DNA of 35,697 nt, from contig JAKAWN010000021.1 in the NCBI GenBank assembly GCA_021827245.1, positions 1-35,697 of the forward strand, read 5' to 3'. Origin of the DNA: Acidobacteriota bacterium (GTDB taxonomy: Bacteria; Acidobacteriota; Terriglobia; UBA7540). Of the stretch, positions 7,138 through 16,360 are shown piece by piece. The stretch's first letter is position 1; the number at the start of each line of letters is the position of its first letter. A program made the position numbers and the translations under genes. The notes under the pieces are model-generated. The model searched no databases and had not been told where the DNA came from. It worked only from the letters and a program-made list of their open reading frames with translations.

Positions 7138-9276
7138 ATGCTTTTTCTTCTGTGCACCTTTCTGTCAATCTGCTGCGTGGGGATTGTGGGCTCGGTTTTC
7201 CTCCCCGCGTCCCGGAGTCCCCGAGTCCTGGCGTGGACGGGGTCGCTCGCTTCCCTGGTGATTTCCGGTGTTGGCGCTATGGCGCTATTCGGCCAGCAAC
7301 CATTCAGTCTGCGACTCTGGACTTTGCCAGAGCTGGGCACATTGACCGTCAGCATTGATCACCTCTCGGGCCTGTTCCTGCTTATTTCCGGCCTGATCTT
7401 CCTCACCTCCTCGGTCTTTTCGTACCGCTATCTCGATCGCTATGCGGGGCACTTTAGCTTGCGCGCGTTTTCCATTTTGTATCACGCGATCTTTCTGTCC
7501 GTGGTCCTGGTCTTGATAGCCGGGGACGTTCTAACGTTTCTGATTGGCTGGGAAGCGATGTCCATCCTTGCCTACCTGTTGGCAACCTGCCAGCACGCAA
7601 GAAATCAGAACCCGGAGGCAGGGTATCCGATGCTTTCGATGGGCGAGGCGGGATTCCTGGCGGTCACTATTGCGTTTCTGCTCCTTGCTGCAAAAGCTGG
7701 CGGCCTGACCTTCGCCTCCCTGCGGGCCACGGATGTCTCCGCGGGTACGGGGTTGCGATGGTCCGTGTTTCTGCTTTCATTCTTCGGGTTCAGCGTAAAG
7801 GCGGGAATCGCACCGTTCAATCGCTGGCTGCCCCGAGTTTACCCCGTTGCTTCTGCGACGGTCTGCGCTCTCCTGTCGGGCGTTCTGCTCAACCTTGGAA
7901 TCTATGGAATCGTCCGTGTCAATGGCGACCTGCTTCCTGTCACATCCGTGGGCCCGGGCCTCATTGTCCTGGCGACAGGCAGCCTGACAGCCCTAGTTGG
8001 TATTCTCTATGCCAACCGGGAAAGTGACATGAAGAGCATGCTGGCCGAGAGTTCCATCGAAAACATGGGCATTGTGACGGCAGCACTGGGAGCGGGGTTT
8101 GTCTTTCTCGCCTCCCATCTTCCCCTGCTGGCCGGCATGGCTTTCATTGCAGCTCTTTATCAAATGTTGAACCATTCAGTTTATAAGTCACTGCTCTTCT
8201 ATGGTGCGGGTTCGGTGGATTCCACTGCCGGCACGAGAGACATGGACCGCCTCGGCGGGCTGATTAAGAGCCAGCCGTGGATTGCCGGGTTCTTTCTGGT
8301 CGGCGCGATATCTATTGCAGCTTTGCCTCCGTCAAACGGCTTTGTCAGCGAGTGGCTTACGCTGCAGGCGCTTTTGCAGAGTGCTGTGCTCGGCTCAGCC
8401 TCAGTGAAAGTTGTGTTCGCGATTTGCGGCGCCATCCTTGCACTCACGGCAGCGCTGGCGGTCACCTGTTTTGTGAAGGCGTTTGCGCTGAGTTTTCTGG
8501 GTAAGGCGCGGTCTGAACAGGCAAAGCAAAGCGGCCGGGTGCCTCGCTCGATGCGTGTTGCAATGGGCTTTCTTGCGTGCCTCTGCCTGCTGCTGGGAAT
8601 TCTGCCCACCTATGTCATCCCGGCGCTCGACCGCGGGGCCAGCCTGCTTGCGAAGACCCGCGCAAGCGAGACGCTCGTTCCTCCGTTCTTCCTCACAAAC
8701 TCTCAGCAGCAGCTCCTGCCGCCGGCGTTTGTGGCCGACTTCCATAATCTTGGCGCACAAATTGGAAAGGGAATTCTGCCCGGCGCCGGCCTGGTGGTGC
8801 TTCATCGCGGCACGGCGCGGAATCCTGTAGTCTTCGCGATGTCGACCAGCTACATGATCATCGTACTTCTTTTGCTTCTCGGTTCCCTGTTCCTCGTGCT
8901 GCGCTGGTGGCTGGCACGACGAACGCGACGTTCCTTTGGACGCGTCTGGGCAGGCGGGCTTGCTGAACTACCTCCCGAGCTTACTTACACCGCGACGGGA
9001 TTCTCCAATCCGGTGCGGGTCACGTTCAACGCAATCTTTCATCCCGCAGAGGTTGAGGACAGCAGAGAAATGGTAGCGCAGCATTTTCGGGTGGCAATTC
9101 GAAGGACGACCGAAGAAGTCCATGTCCTTGACCGGATCTTCTACCGGCCGGTCCAGCTCATTGCCGCAAAAGTGGCGAACGGCCTGGCCAAAATGCATCA
9201 TGGAAGACTGAATGTTTACGTCGCTTACGTATTGCTTGCTTTTCTGACTGTACTTCTGATCGGACGGTATCTGTGA
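7138..9276 (+). CDS. HyfB/NuoL-type antiporter-like subunit
   Basis: The protein has 712 residues, about 15-16 membrane segments and a cytoplasmic C-terminal stretch, the size and shape of HyfB/HycC. Residues needed for proton transfer in this family are present: glutamate in LTFLIGWEAMSILAYLL, lysine in FSVKAGIAPFNRWLP and lysine in NHSVYKSLLFYGAG. Together with the HyfF-type subunit it gives the complex two ion channels. It is the last gene of the RS1 unit, five bases after the small subunit. No HyfD, no separate ferredoxin subunit, no formate dehydrogenase and no hydrogenase maturation genes are visible. Confidence 0.88.
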   Translation: MLFLLCTFLSICCVGIVGSVFLPASRSPRVLAWTGSLASLVISGVGAMALFGQQPFSLRLWTLPELGTLTVSIDHLSGLFLLISGLIFLTSSVFSYRYLDRYAGHFSLRAFSILYHAIFLSVVLVLIAGDVLTFLIGWEAMSILAYLLATCQHARNQNPEAGYPMLSMGEAGFLAVTIAFLLLAAKAGGLTFASLRATDVSAGTGLRWSVFLLSFFGFSVKAGIAPFNRWLPRVYPVASATVCALLSGVLLNLGIYGIVRVNGDLLPVTSVGPGLIVLATGSLTALVGILYANRESDMKSMLAESSIENMGIVTAALGAGFVFLASHLPLLAGMAFIAALYQMLNHSVYKSLLFYGAGSVDSTAGTRDMDRLGGLIKSQPWIAGFFLVGAISIAALPPSNGFVSEWLTLQALLQSAVLGSASVKVVFAICGAILALTAALAVTCFVKAFALSFLGKARSEQAKQSGRVPRSMRVAMGFLACLCLLLGILPTYVIPALDRGASLLAKTRASETLVPPFFLTNSQQQLLPPAFVADFHNLGAQIGKGILPGAGLVVLHRGTARNPVVFAMSTSYMIIVLLLLLGSLFLVLRWWLARRTRRSFGRVWAGGLAELPPELTYTATGFSNPVRVTFNAIFHPAEVEDSREMVAQHFRVAIRRTTEEVHVLDRIFYRPVQLIAAKVANGLAKMHHGRLNVYVAYVLLAFLTVLLIGRYL

Positions 9277-9358
9277 GCCGTCTGCTTTGCAACTCGCCTG
9301 GATCGGTCAATCGACTGTTTCTCGTCGCAAGCGCGGTCTCGCAGGAGATCTGGGACTA

Positions 9359-9367
9359 TGTTATAAA
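9359..9367 (+). promoter_or_regulatory. Extended -10 promoter element for riboswitch 2
   Basis: TGTTATAAA at 9359-9367 fits an extended -10 element (TGnTATAAT). It would start transcription a few bases before the RS2 aptamer. No convincing -35 hexamer was seen at the usual distance. Confidence 0.5.
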
Positions 9368-9377
9368 CTAGAGGCTA

Positions 9378-9429
9378 GGTGATGGAGTTCGCCATCCAAC
9401 TCCCTGCACAAGCAGGGTGATAACTCCTG
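9378..9429 (+). ncRNA. Fluoride riboswitch aptamer (crcB motif), RS2
   Basis: GGTGATGGAGTTCGCC is nearly identical to the canonical 5' part of the motif. It is followed by a hairpin CCCTGC/GCAGGG and by TGATAACTCCTG. GGAGTT pairs with AACTCC as the pseudoknot. The key A (sixth aptamer position) and the T just after the second stem are both canonical. It heads the enolase and dynamin-like gene unit. Confidence 0.92.
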
Positions 9430-9460
9430 ACCGCCCTCTGGGCGCGCAGGAGTTTTTTAT
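9422..9460 (+). terminator. Riboswitch-controlled intrinsic terminator of RS2
   Basis: AACTCCTG (9422-9429) pairs with CAGGAGTT (9447-9454), enclosing a GC-rich inner hairpin, and is followed by a run of T. The 5' arm is the pseudoknot strand of the aptamer, so fluoride binding should prevent termination and switch on the downstream genes. Confidence 0.88.
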
Positions 9461-9508
9461 TTTAGGGAGGTTTTCGGGTCCAGGAACCGCAAGCTATGAA
9501 GTGTCAGC

Positions 9509-9985
9509 ATGGCCCCGCAAGTGAGGGTCCAAGCTCAAAACCTGATTTACGGTTCCGAACGGCCACGCACGGATTGTCAAGGAAGGGTTATAGAGCACCA
9601 GCGATTTGAAGGTGACCGGCCCCGATTCGGAGCCGTAATTGACCAGGTCACCGAGGACTCACAGTTCGGTTATTGCGAAGCTGGGTCGCCACGATGGGGG
9701 CAAGAAGTTGAGAGCGTGAACGCCGATGTAGTCTTGGTGGGACACACGCACGTTCCTGCCATGCGGTCCTTTGGTTCACGTGTCGTCGTCAATCCTGGCA
9801 GCCTAGGACAGCGCAAGACGGGAAGCCCCGAGGCCCGGTATGCAGTATGGAGAGGCGGCAAGTTCGAACTGAAGTCGTGCCCCTACCCGGTGGAAGAGGC
9901 CGTGGCCAAAGTCCAGTCCATGCCGATTGACGGGGCGCTCTGTAAAGAATTGAGCACAATTTTGCAAACGGGAACCATCCCATAA
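9509..9985 (+). pseudogene. N-terminally truncated metallophosphoesterase (YfcE/MJ0936-like)
   Basis: From about residue 52 on, the protein matches the C-terminal half of calcineurin-like phosphodiesterases of the YfcE/MJ0936 type: FGYCEAGSPRW, ADVVLVGHTHVP (the last metal-binding motif) and VVVNPGSLGQRK. The first half of such enzymes, with the DxH, GDxxD and GNHD metal motifs, is missing; the first 50 residues look unrelated and the riboswitch terminator ends just 50 bases upstream. An intact AGGGAGG (9464-9470) is not followed by a start codon. It is either a remnant left when the riboswitch was joined to enolase or a short protein of altered function; I favour the remnant. Confidence 0.6.
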
Positions 9986-10006
9986 GAACAGGAGGAGTAG
10001 AGACGT

Positions 10007-11299
10007 ATGTCAAGAATCAAGAACCTTGAGGCATTGGAAATCCTGGATTCCCGAGGGAATCCCACAATCCAGGTCACAGTTCATCTTGAAAGCGGCGCTT
10101 CGGGCGTCGCCAAAATCCCTTCTGGCGCGTCGACGGGCAAGCGCGAGGCCATCGAGCTTCGTGACGGCGACAAAAAGCGGTATGGCGGGAAAGGCGTACT
10201 CAATGCTGTCAGCAACGTTGCAGGAAAAATTCAGAATGCCATCGCTGGTTTTGAAGGCGACCAGGCCAGCCTCGACAAAAAGCTAATTGCACTGGACGGA
10301 ACCCCCAATAAAGCCCGCCTTGGGGCGAACGCCATCCTCGGAGTGTCCCTGGGCTTTGCCAAAGCCTCTGCGGCGGAGGAAGGTGTGCCACTCTACCGGC
10401 ACCTTTCATTGCGAGGAATCTACCTGCTGCCGGTGCCCATGTTCAACGTCCTGAACGGGGGCCGGCATGCCGACAATAACGTCGATTTCCAGGAATTCAT
10501 GATTGCGCCAGTAGGAGCGGTAAGCTTCGCCGAAGCCCTTCGAGCCGCTTCAGAGACTTTTCAGACTCTGAAGTCCATTCTCCATGAAAAGGGGTATGAA
10601 ACCAGCGTCGGAGACGAAGGCGGGTTTGCGCCCCGGCTTAAGTCCAACGAGGAAGCAATGGAATTGCTCCTTGCCGCGATCCAAAAGGCAGGCTACAAAC
10701 CGGGAACAGATATCGCCATCAACCTGGACCCTGCAGCGAGCGAATTCTATGAGGACGGGAGTTACATTTTTCGAAAGTCTGACCAATCAAAGCATAGGCC
10801 GGACGCCTTGATTTCATTGTGGGAGGACTGGCTCAATCGGTACCCTGAGATCTATTCACTTGAAGACGGCTTGGCTGAAGACGATTGGGATGGCTGGCGA
10901 GAGGCGACAAAGCGGTTGGGCCACAAGGTTCAGCTTGTCGGAGACGACATTTACGTTACCAATACCGAAATCTTTAGGAAGGGAATCCAGGAAGGCATTG
11001 CCAATTCCATTCTGATCAAGCTCAACCAGATTGGCACCGTGACCGAGACACTCGAATGCATCGATCTTGCGCACCGGAATGGCTATACAACTGTCGTTTC
11101 CCACCGTTCGGGAGAGACCGATGATACGGCGATCGCCGACTTATCCGTTGCCGCCGGAACCGGCCAAATCAAGTCGGGCTCGGTGTGCCGCGGAGAAAGG
11201 GTTGCCAAGTACAACCGGCTGCTCGAAATCGAAAAGGAGCTTGGCTCAAGGGGGCATTATGCGGGAAGAAAAGCCTATGAGCGCTGGCGGCCCGTTTGA
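10007..11299 (+). CDS. eno: Enolase (phosphopyruvate hydratase)
   Basis: This 430-residue protein converts 2-phosphoglycerate to phosphoenolpyruvate in glycolysis. All hallmarks are intact: the GASTG loop (40-44), the catalytic glutamate in VGDEGGFAP (E204), Mg ligands D241, E286 (SLEDGL) and D313 (GDD), the catalytic lysine K338 (ILIKLNQIG) and the VSHRSGET loop (364-371). ATG 10007 has AGGAGGAG about 10 bases upstream. Enolase is a classical fluoride target, since fluoride and phosphate bind the active-site Mg. Placing it behind a fluoride riboswitch fits overproduction during fluoride stress. Whether the genome has another enolase cannot be seen here. Confidence 0.95.
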   Translation: MSRIKNLEALEILDSRGNPTIQVTVHLESGASGVAKIPSGASTGKREAIELRDGDKKRYGGKGVLNAVSNVAGKIQNAIAGFEGDQASLDKKLIALDGTPNKARLGANAILGVSLGFAKASAAEEGVPLYRHLSLRGIYLLPVPMFNVLNGGRHADNNVDFQEFMIAPVGAVSFAEALRAASETFQTLKSILHEKGYETSVGDEGGFAPRLKSNEEAMELLLAAIQKAGYKPGTDIAINLDPAASEFYEDGSYIFRKSDQSKHRPDALISLWEDWLNRYPEIYSLEDGLAEDDWDGWREATKRLGHKVQLVGDDIYVTNTEIFRKGIQEGIANSILIKLNQIGTVTETLECIDLAHRNGYTTVVSHRSGETDDTAIADLSVAAGTGQIKSGSVCRGERVAKYNRLLEIEKELGSRGHYAGRKAYERWRPV

Positions 11300-13091
11300 A
11301 CGTCAGGGGCCGACTATTGATGAAGTAGCGGCCGAAGGAGGCGCATACCCTCAGGTCGCCCCAGGCGCGGCGGGCGACCGATTGCGTAACTACGACCGGA
11401 TGAGGCTGGATCTTGCATCTCTTATCCAGAGCGCTTTCCACCTCATCGATCAGAAGTCGGACCCCGAGGCATACCAACAATGCCGTGACTTGCTCACGAG
11501 CCTCGCCGAAGATCGGTTTACTTTGGCCGTCGTGGGCCAGTTCAATCGGGGGAAGAGTTCGTTGATGAACGCGGTGCTGGGGCTCGATCGCCTGCCGGTT
11601 GGTATCGTGCCTCTCACCTCGGTCATTACGAAGGTGTCTTACGGAAACCCGGATCGCGTGCTTATTGAGTTCCGGGGGTCATCCTTGAAGGACGAGATAC
11701 CTCTCGACCGCCTGGCCGAATACGTGACCGAAACAGGAAATCCCGGGAACCAGAAGCAGATCGCGGCGGCAGAGGTCCAACTTCCTTCAGACTTCCTGCG
11801 GCGGGGACTATTCTTCGTGGACACGCCTGGAATAGGCTCCGCAATCGAGGCCAATACGGCAACCACAGAGCAGTTTCTGCCGCAGGCCGACTCGGTTATT
11901 TTCGTTACGAGCTTTGATTCGCCGCTCGGCCAGGCGGAGCTGGATTTCCTTCAGAAAGTCCGGGAGCACGTGCGGAAAATCTTTCTGATTGTTAACAAGA
12001 GTGATCTGGTTACCCCGGAGCAGCGGGACCAGGTCCTAAGCTTCATTCGGCAGCGTCTTGAGCGCGAAGCCGGGCTTCGCGAGCCGCGACTCTTTGCGGT
12101 TTCAACGCTCGTTGGTCTGGAAGCAAAGCTTTCGGGTTCAGGCGAACAACTTGCGCAGAGTGGACTGCCTGGCCTTGAGGAAAATCTTGTCGAGTTCCTG
12201 ACGACTGAGAAAACAGGGGAATTCTTATTCCGCATGTGTGAACGCGCTCTGTTACTGCTCGGAGAACTCCGTTCTGAGACATCGACCAGCGAACATGAGG
12301 GCACATTCGAGAACCTTATAGGCCGGTTGTTGCATCTCCGCGAGGAGCTATCAGGAAAAGTACAAGACAAGGAAAGTCACACAACTGTGCCACGTCTCGA
12401 AACCAGGCCTAGGTCCGAAGCGGAGCTCATGGAGGCAGTACAGCAACCGTGCCGGGTATGCTCAAGCGTTGCCGACGCCATGATGAAATTCATGGCGAAA
12501 TTCCAGTACCAGATTTTTGCCAATGAGAGTGAGCGCACTGTGCTGGCCCGCCGAGGCGGCTTATGTCCGCTACACACCTGGCAATATGCGGAAATCGCCT
12601 CGCCACACGGGATTTCCGCTTCATACCCGCAAGTGCTGAAGGAACTCAGCAGCCGGCTGAGCGATTTGGCCCGCTTCGAAGCGCCGGGCGGCCTGAACGA
12701 TCGCGCAAGGGAGCTGATGGCACGGCCGGAAACGTGCCGCGCATGTCAGAAGCAAGCTGCCGCAGAGAAAAAGGTGTTGGATGAGGCTCTCGCGACCCTA
12801 AATGCCTCAAACGATCAGCGAGCGCCAAAACTTCCCGTCCTCTGCTTAGCTCATTTGAGCGCGTTGTTGAATCAGTTGCCGAATGAGAATCTGGCGAGGG
12901 AACTGCTTGACTTTGAAGCTGCGCTTTTTGAGAGGCTGGCTGAAAACATGGAACGCTATGCCCTGAGACACGATGCGCTGCGCCGCAACCTGAATAGTGG
13001 CGATGAGCGCGTTGCCTACCATAGAGGCCTCAGCCAGTTGGTGGGCGATAAGCGTTTACAGGCACCGTGGCACGTTGAGCGGCTCGTGTGA
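11259..13091 (+). CDS. Dynamin-like GTPase with a duplicated CxxC/CxxH tail
   Basis: This protein of about 610 residues has a dynamin-type G domain: P-loop GQFNRGKSS (about 93-101), the G2 region around [21 protein letters not shown] (188-194) and NKSD (246-249). The tail carries two cysteine/histidine modules: CRVC (398-401) with LCPLHTW (436-439), and CRAC (493-496) with LCLAHL (529-532), probably zinc-binding. The same module forms the separate protein at 17615-18454. I chose ATG 11259, which has AAGGGGG four bases upstream and overlaps the enolase end by 41 bases; ATG 11277 is the alternative. Dynamin-like proteins remodel membranes using GTP. It is cotranscribed with enolase under RS2. 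Confidence 0.82.
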   Translation: MREEKPMSAGGPFERQGPTIDEVAAEGGAYPQVAPGAAGDRLRNYDRMRLDLASLIQSAFHLIDQKSDPEAYQQCRDLLTSLAEDRFTLAVVGQFNRGKSSLMNAVLGLDRLPVGIVPLTSVITKVSYGNPDRVLIEFRGSSLKDEIPLDRLAEYVTETGNPGNQKQIAAAEVQLPSDFLRRGLFFVDTPGIGSAIEANTATTEQFLPQADSVIFVTSFDSPLGQAELDFLQKVREHVRKIFLIVNKSDLVTPEQRDQVLSFIRQRLEREAGLREPRLFAVSTLVGLEAKLSGSGEQLAQSGLPGLEENLVEFLTTEKTGEFLFRMCERALLLLGELRSETSTSEHEGTFENLIGRLLHLREELSGKVQDKESHTTVPRLETRPRSEAELMEAVQQPCRVCSSVADAMMKFMAKFQYQIFANESERTVLARRGGLCPLHTWQYAEIASPHGISASYPQVLKELSSRLSDLARFEAPGGLNDRARELMARPETCRACQKQAAAEKKVLDEALATLNASNDQRAPKLPVLCLAHLSALLNQLPNENLARELLDFEAALFERLAENMERYALRHDALRRNLNSGDERVAYHRGLSQLVGDKRLQAPWHVERLV

Positions 13092-13130
13092 CACGAGGGC
13101 TGGTTTCGGCGCAAGTAATAGGAGAGGCCT

Positions 13131-14102
13131 GTGAGCAATACTTGGGAGTACAGGTTCGCCTTCCGGGTTGAGGGCGGGAACGACATTCCTGCGGAGTTCC
13201 GGAGCACGTACGAACGGCTGGGAAAAGCTAATGGCCGCCCGGTTTATAGCTTGTTCACCCCGTCCGTAAAGGAACATGCCTTTATCGTTTCCCGGTGGAT
13301 TCCGCCTAAACTCATCCTCGTCTTTCAGGAGAGCATCGCCGTTCTCTCGCTCGATTTGCATTCCAGTCAGGTCCATGCCTTCGAGCAGTCCAGAAGTGAT
13401 TTCCTTGGGTTCGGTCTTGCAGAGTTTCTTCTGAACTGTTGGTTTACACTTTACCCTGGCGACCCGGCGCAAGGACCGATCGAGGTTCGGTTTCCTTCAA
13501 GGGCGATTCAGCATTATTGGGAACTGAGTGGGCTCCTTTTGAAGTGGTGTAATGAGGAAGAAGGGGCCAGCGGGATGGGACTTCAATCTCTAAATCGGTT
13601 AGAGGGCCTCCCAGCCAAGTTCGCGAGCTTTCTCCATTCACATCCTGAATTAGGAACAATTTTTGAATTCTTCTTCCAGCCTGCCATGGAAGGTCGAGCG
13701 AGAGAGGGGCAATCGTTTGCCAATCTATTGCTCCTGATGACTTCAAAAGGAATTTTCGCGCTCGGGGACCAGCATCACCATAAGCGGTCGGAATACGGGA
13801 TCGAGATGACGTATTTGGCAGCCCGCCGTTTAAGGACGGCTGGATGGATCGAACCGGCGAATAGCCAGAGTGGAGTCATTGAAGTTTCAATGCACGGTGC
13901 CACAACGAGCTCACGACTTTCCTGGCCCGCGTACAAGGGCCTGCAACCCTATGCCTCCCGATGGATTCAGGCCGTCAATAGATCAATCAAGGCATCTGAG
14001 CAGGAGCATACCCTGGAAGGAGGTTTGCAGAATCGGAACAGTAGCGAAAGCGAAACCCGTCGACACCCTCTATCAGAAAGCGGCAGCCCATATGTCTCGT
14101 GA
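13131..14102 (+). CDS. Protein of unknown function, 323 aa
   Basis: I do not recognise the family. The protein is soluble and has no signal peptide. Its first 100 residues alternate charged and beta-prone stretches (PPKLILVFQESIAVLSLD), which might be a PH-like fold, and residues from about 130 on look mixed helical. The last 40 residues are polar and probably disordered. GTG 13131 is preceded by AGGAGAGG. It lies 39 bases after the dynamin-like gene and its 3' end overlaps the start of the HEAT-repeat gene, so it belongs to the RS2 unit. A role as a partner of the GTPase is only an inference from position. Confidence 0.7.
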   Translation: MSNTWEYRFAFRVEGGNDIPAEFRSTYERLGKANGRPVYSLFTPSVKEHAFIVSRWIPPKLILVFQESIAVLSLDLHSSQVHAFEQSRSDFLGFGLAEFLLNCWFTLYPGDPAQGPIEVRFPSRAIQHYWELSGLLLKWCNEEEGASGMGLQSLNRLEGLPAKFASFLHSHPELGTIFEFFFQPAMEGRAREGQSFANLLLLMTSKGIFALGDQHHHKRSEYGIEMTYLAARRLRTAGWIEPANSQSGVIEVSMHGATTSSRLSWPAYKGLQPYASRWIQAVNRSIKASEQEHTLEGGLQNRNSSESETRRHPLSESGSPYVS

Positions 14103-15066
14103 GGAAGGAACTGAGCGGCTAATCAAGGAGCTTGGTGATCCCCGCCGGAGCAACCAGGCGTTGCTGGCCCTGCTCGCAAGAGGGGATGATGCGGTACCCG
14201 CTCTCGCCGAATTTCTTCGAACTTCGAAGCCATCAAGTTTGTCTGAACCGAGATTGCTGGCCGTCGAAGGCTTAAGCATTTTAAAGGGACACGAAGCGCT
14301 CGAAGCCTTGATAGAGGTTGCTACGGAAACGCTTGGAGAAATTGCTGATCCCGTGGTCCGCCTCGCAGAAGAGACGGTGGTAAGCCGTGCTGCGCTGGCG
14401 TTGGCCGAGTTTCCTGATGAGCCTCACGCGCGGGATATTCTTTTCTTCCTTCTTGGAGAAAAGCCGCTGACCGGAGTAGCTGAGGCTTTTGAGAAGGTGA
14501 AAGACTGCCGGGCTATTCCCCAGCTCGCTGAGTGGTTGGAAGAGGACTTCGTCGCTGAGCCCGCCCGGCGAGCCATCGTTGCATGTGGTCCGGCGGTTGT
14601 CCCTGCGCTTCTGCGTTCTCTCAGGGACAAACATGAAAGGTACGGCGCCGAAACCGGGATGAGCCAGCGTCGGCGCGCGCGGATACTCTCAATTCTCTGC
14701 GAATTAGCGAAACCCGCCAGCATCCACGGTCTCGAAGATCTGCTCGATGACCCGATTGGCGCTGTGCGCTGGAACACAGTCCGTCTTTTTCTCAAAAATG
14801 GCAGCATGGCAGAACAGCGGCAGGCCTTCGGGGTGGGCATGGAATTTCTCGATTCGCCGGACAGCTTCATGCGATACGAATGCGAGGAATTGTTGGTCGC
14901 CTATTTCGACGTTGGAAAGGATCTGATCAAAGAGGAGATTCGTCGCCGGCAAACCGCAGGTGAATCAGAAGAGAATTTCGAATCGCGAGAGACGACGCTG
15001 GCGATTCTCCTTCGGATCATCCGTAGGGGCAACAAGGCCAACAAGGAAACAGGGCAGAAAGCTTAA
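14092..15066 (+). CDS. HEAT-repeat protein
   Basis: The protein has about 324 residues from ATG 14092 and consists of paired helices typical of HEAT/Armadillo-like repeats (SNQALLALLARGDDAVPALAEFL, PARRAIVACGPAVVPALLRSL, IGAVRWNTVRLFLKNG). Such proteins are scaffolds for protein partners. The coding frame is open further upstream, and a perfect AAGGAGG at 14017-14023 sits eight bases before an in-frame ATC (14032), not before ATG 14092, so the real start may be earlier. It overlaps the preceding gene slightly and belongs to the RS2 unit by position. Confidence 0.72.
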   Translation: MSREEGTERLIKELGDPRRSNQALLALLARGDDAVPALAEFLRTSKPSSLSEPRLLAVEGLSILKGHEALEALIEVATETLGEIADPVVRLAEETVVSRAALALAEFPDEPHARDILFFLLGEKPLTGVAEAFEKVKDCRAIPQLAEWLEEDFVAEPARRAIVACGPAVVPALLRSLRDKHERYGAETGMSQRRRARILSILCELAKPASIHGLEDLLDDPIGAVRWNTVRLFLKNGSMAEQRQAFGVGMEFLDSPDSFMRYECEELLVAYFDVGKDLIKEEIRRRQTAGESEENFESRETTLAILLRIIRRGNKANKETGQKA

Positions 15067-15146
15067 GAGACGCTGACACCGATTGATGCGCTGTCGTCGG
15101 GGAGTAAGTCTTTGTCTTGAGTACAAGAGTCGTCCTTACATCATGA

Positions 15147-16358
15147 ATGCGGACGACGAATGAGGAGTATACAATCGCTCGAACTAAACTCCCGTTGAAA
15201 CCCGCACTTAAGTTCGTGCTCCTGATTGGAGTCGTGAGTTTCTTCGCTGATTTCACCTACGAAGGGGCTCGCAGCATTACCGGGCCGTTCCTGGGGATCC
15301 TGGGAGCGAGTGGTGCAGTTGTGAGTATCGTCGCCGGCCTCGGCGAATTGCTTGGCTATGGGCTTCGTCTGGTCTCGGGCCCGCTCAGCGAGCGAACGCA
15401 GAAGTTCTGGCCGATCACATTGTTTGGATATTTTGTTCAGATGCTCTCGGTCCCGTTGCTGGCTCTGGCCGGCAGTTGGCAGATGGCCGCGCTTCTGATT
15501 CTAACTGAGCGCATTGGCAAAGCAATTCGAAATCCGCCGCGAGACGTGATGCTCGCGCACGCCGCCAAAGAAATCGGTTATGGATGGGGGTTCGGAGTTC
15601 ATGAGGCATTAGATCAGTTCGGAGCTTTGTTCGGTCCTCTGGCCGTGGCTGCAGTGATCTTTTATCACCATCATTACCAGCTTGCCTTTGCCGCGCTTAT
15701 GGTTCCGGCCCTGGTTACGTTGTCCCTTCTCATCGCTGCACGGCTACTCTATCCAAAACCGGAAGAATTTGCCCCAACGCCGCCTGATATCCGCACGAAG
15801 GGCCTTCCGCGCACGTTCTGGATCTACTTGGCGGGTGCGGCATTAGTTGCAGCAGGATTTGCTGATTTTCAGCTCATTGCATACCATTTCCAAAAGGCTG
15901 ATGCTGTTTCAACGCTCTGGATACCGATTACCTATTCTGTAGCGATGGCGGTCAGCGGCGTTGGCTCCCTGACCTTTGGCCGGATGTTCGACCGGACAGG
16001 AATAGGCGTCTTGGTCCCTTTAACTCTTGTTTCAGCGCTGTTCGCCCCACTGGTGTTTCTGGGAGGTTTCTGGTCGGTGCTTCTGGGATCGGCACTCTGG
16101 GGTCTCGGAATGGGCGTACACGAATCGATTGTGCCTGCCGCTGTAGCAACCATGGTTCCCGCTCAGCGCCGCGCTTCGGCATACGGGATCTTTACGGCCG
16201 GCTATGGGATTGCCTGGTTCCTGGGAAGCATTGCGATTGGAATCCTTTACGACACCTCGGTAATGGCTGTGATCATTTTCTGCCTTGTCCTGCAGCTCGC
16301 AGCGATTCCAATCTTCATGAAAGTAAGCAAGAGAATGCGTCTAAGAGCGGGCATGTGA
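15147..16358 (+). CDS. MFS transporter
   Basis: This 403-residue protein has about 12 membrane segments and major-facilitator features, including a loop motif GPLSERTQKF after the second segment and a matching GRMFDRTG loop in the second half. The conserved SFFADFTYEGARSI stretch in segment 1 is characteristic of a subgroup whose substrate I cannot name. It follows the HEAT gene by 80 bases and overlaps the next gene, so it probably belongs to the RS2 unit. Export of fluoride or of a toxic metabolite is possible by context only. ATG 15147 lacks a good ribosome binding site; GAGGAG (15162-15167) precedes an in-frame ATC at 15174. Confidence 0.82.
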   Translation: MRTTNEEYTIARTKLPLKPALKFVLLIGVVSFFADFTYEGARSITGPFLGILGASGAVVSIVAGLGELLGYGLRLVSGPLSERTQKFWPITLFGYFVQMLSVPLLALAGSWQMAALLILTERIGKAIRNPPRDVMLAHAAKEIGYGWGFGVHEALDQFGALFGPLAVAAVIFYHHHYQLAFAALMVPALVTLSLLIAARLLYPKPEEFAPTPPDIRTKGLPRTFWIYLAGAALVAAGFADFQLIAYHFQKADAVSTLWIPITYSVAMAVSGVGSLTFGRMFDRTGIGVLVPLTLVSALFAPLVFLGGFWSVLLGSALWGLGMGVHESIVPAAVATMVPAQRRASAYGIFTAGYGIAWFLGSIAIGILYDTSVMAVIIFCLVLQLAAIPIFMKVSKRMRLRAGM

Positions 16359-16360
16359 TT

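Noticed and set aside
4766..9276. Functional formate hydrogenlyase or hydrogenase-4
   Set aside because: The gene order suggests it, but the four [NiFe] ligands are absent and no formate dehydrogenase or maturation genes are nearby.
11067..11258. Upstream extension of the first GTPase inside enolase
   Set aside because: The extension is the out-of-frame reading of enolase; the GTPase start with a ribosome binding site is at 11259.
13870..14091. Long upstream extension of the HEAT-repeat gene
   Set aside because: Most of it is a shadow of the preceding gene and its residues do not look helical; only the last part after 14032 may belong to the protein.
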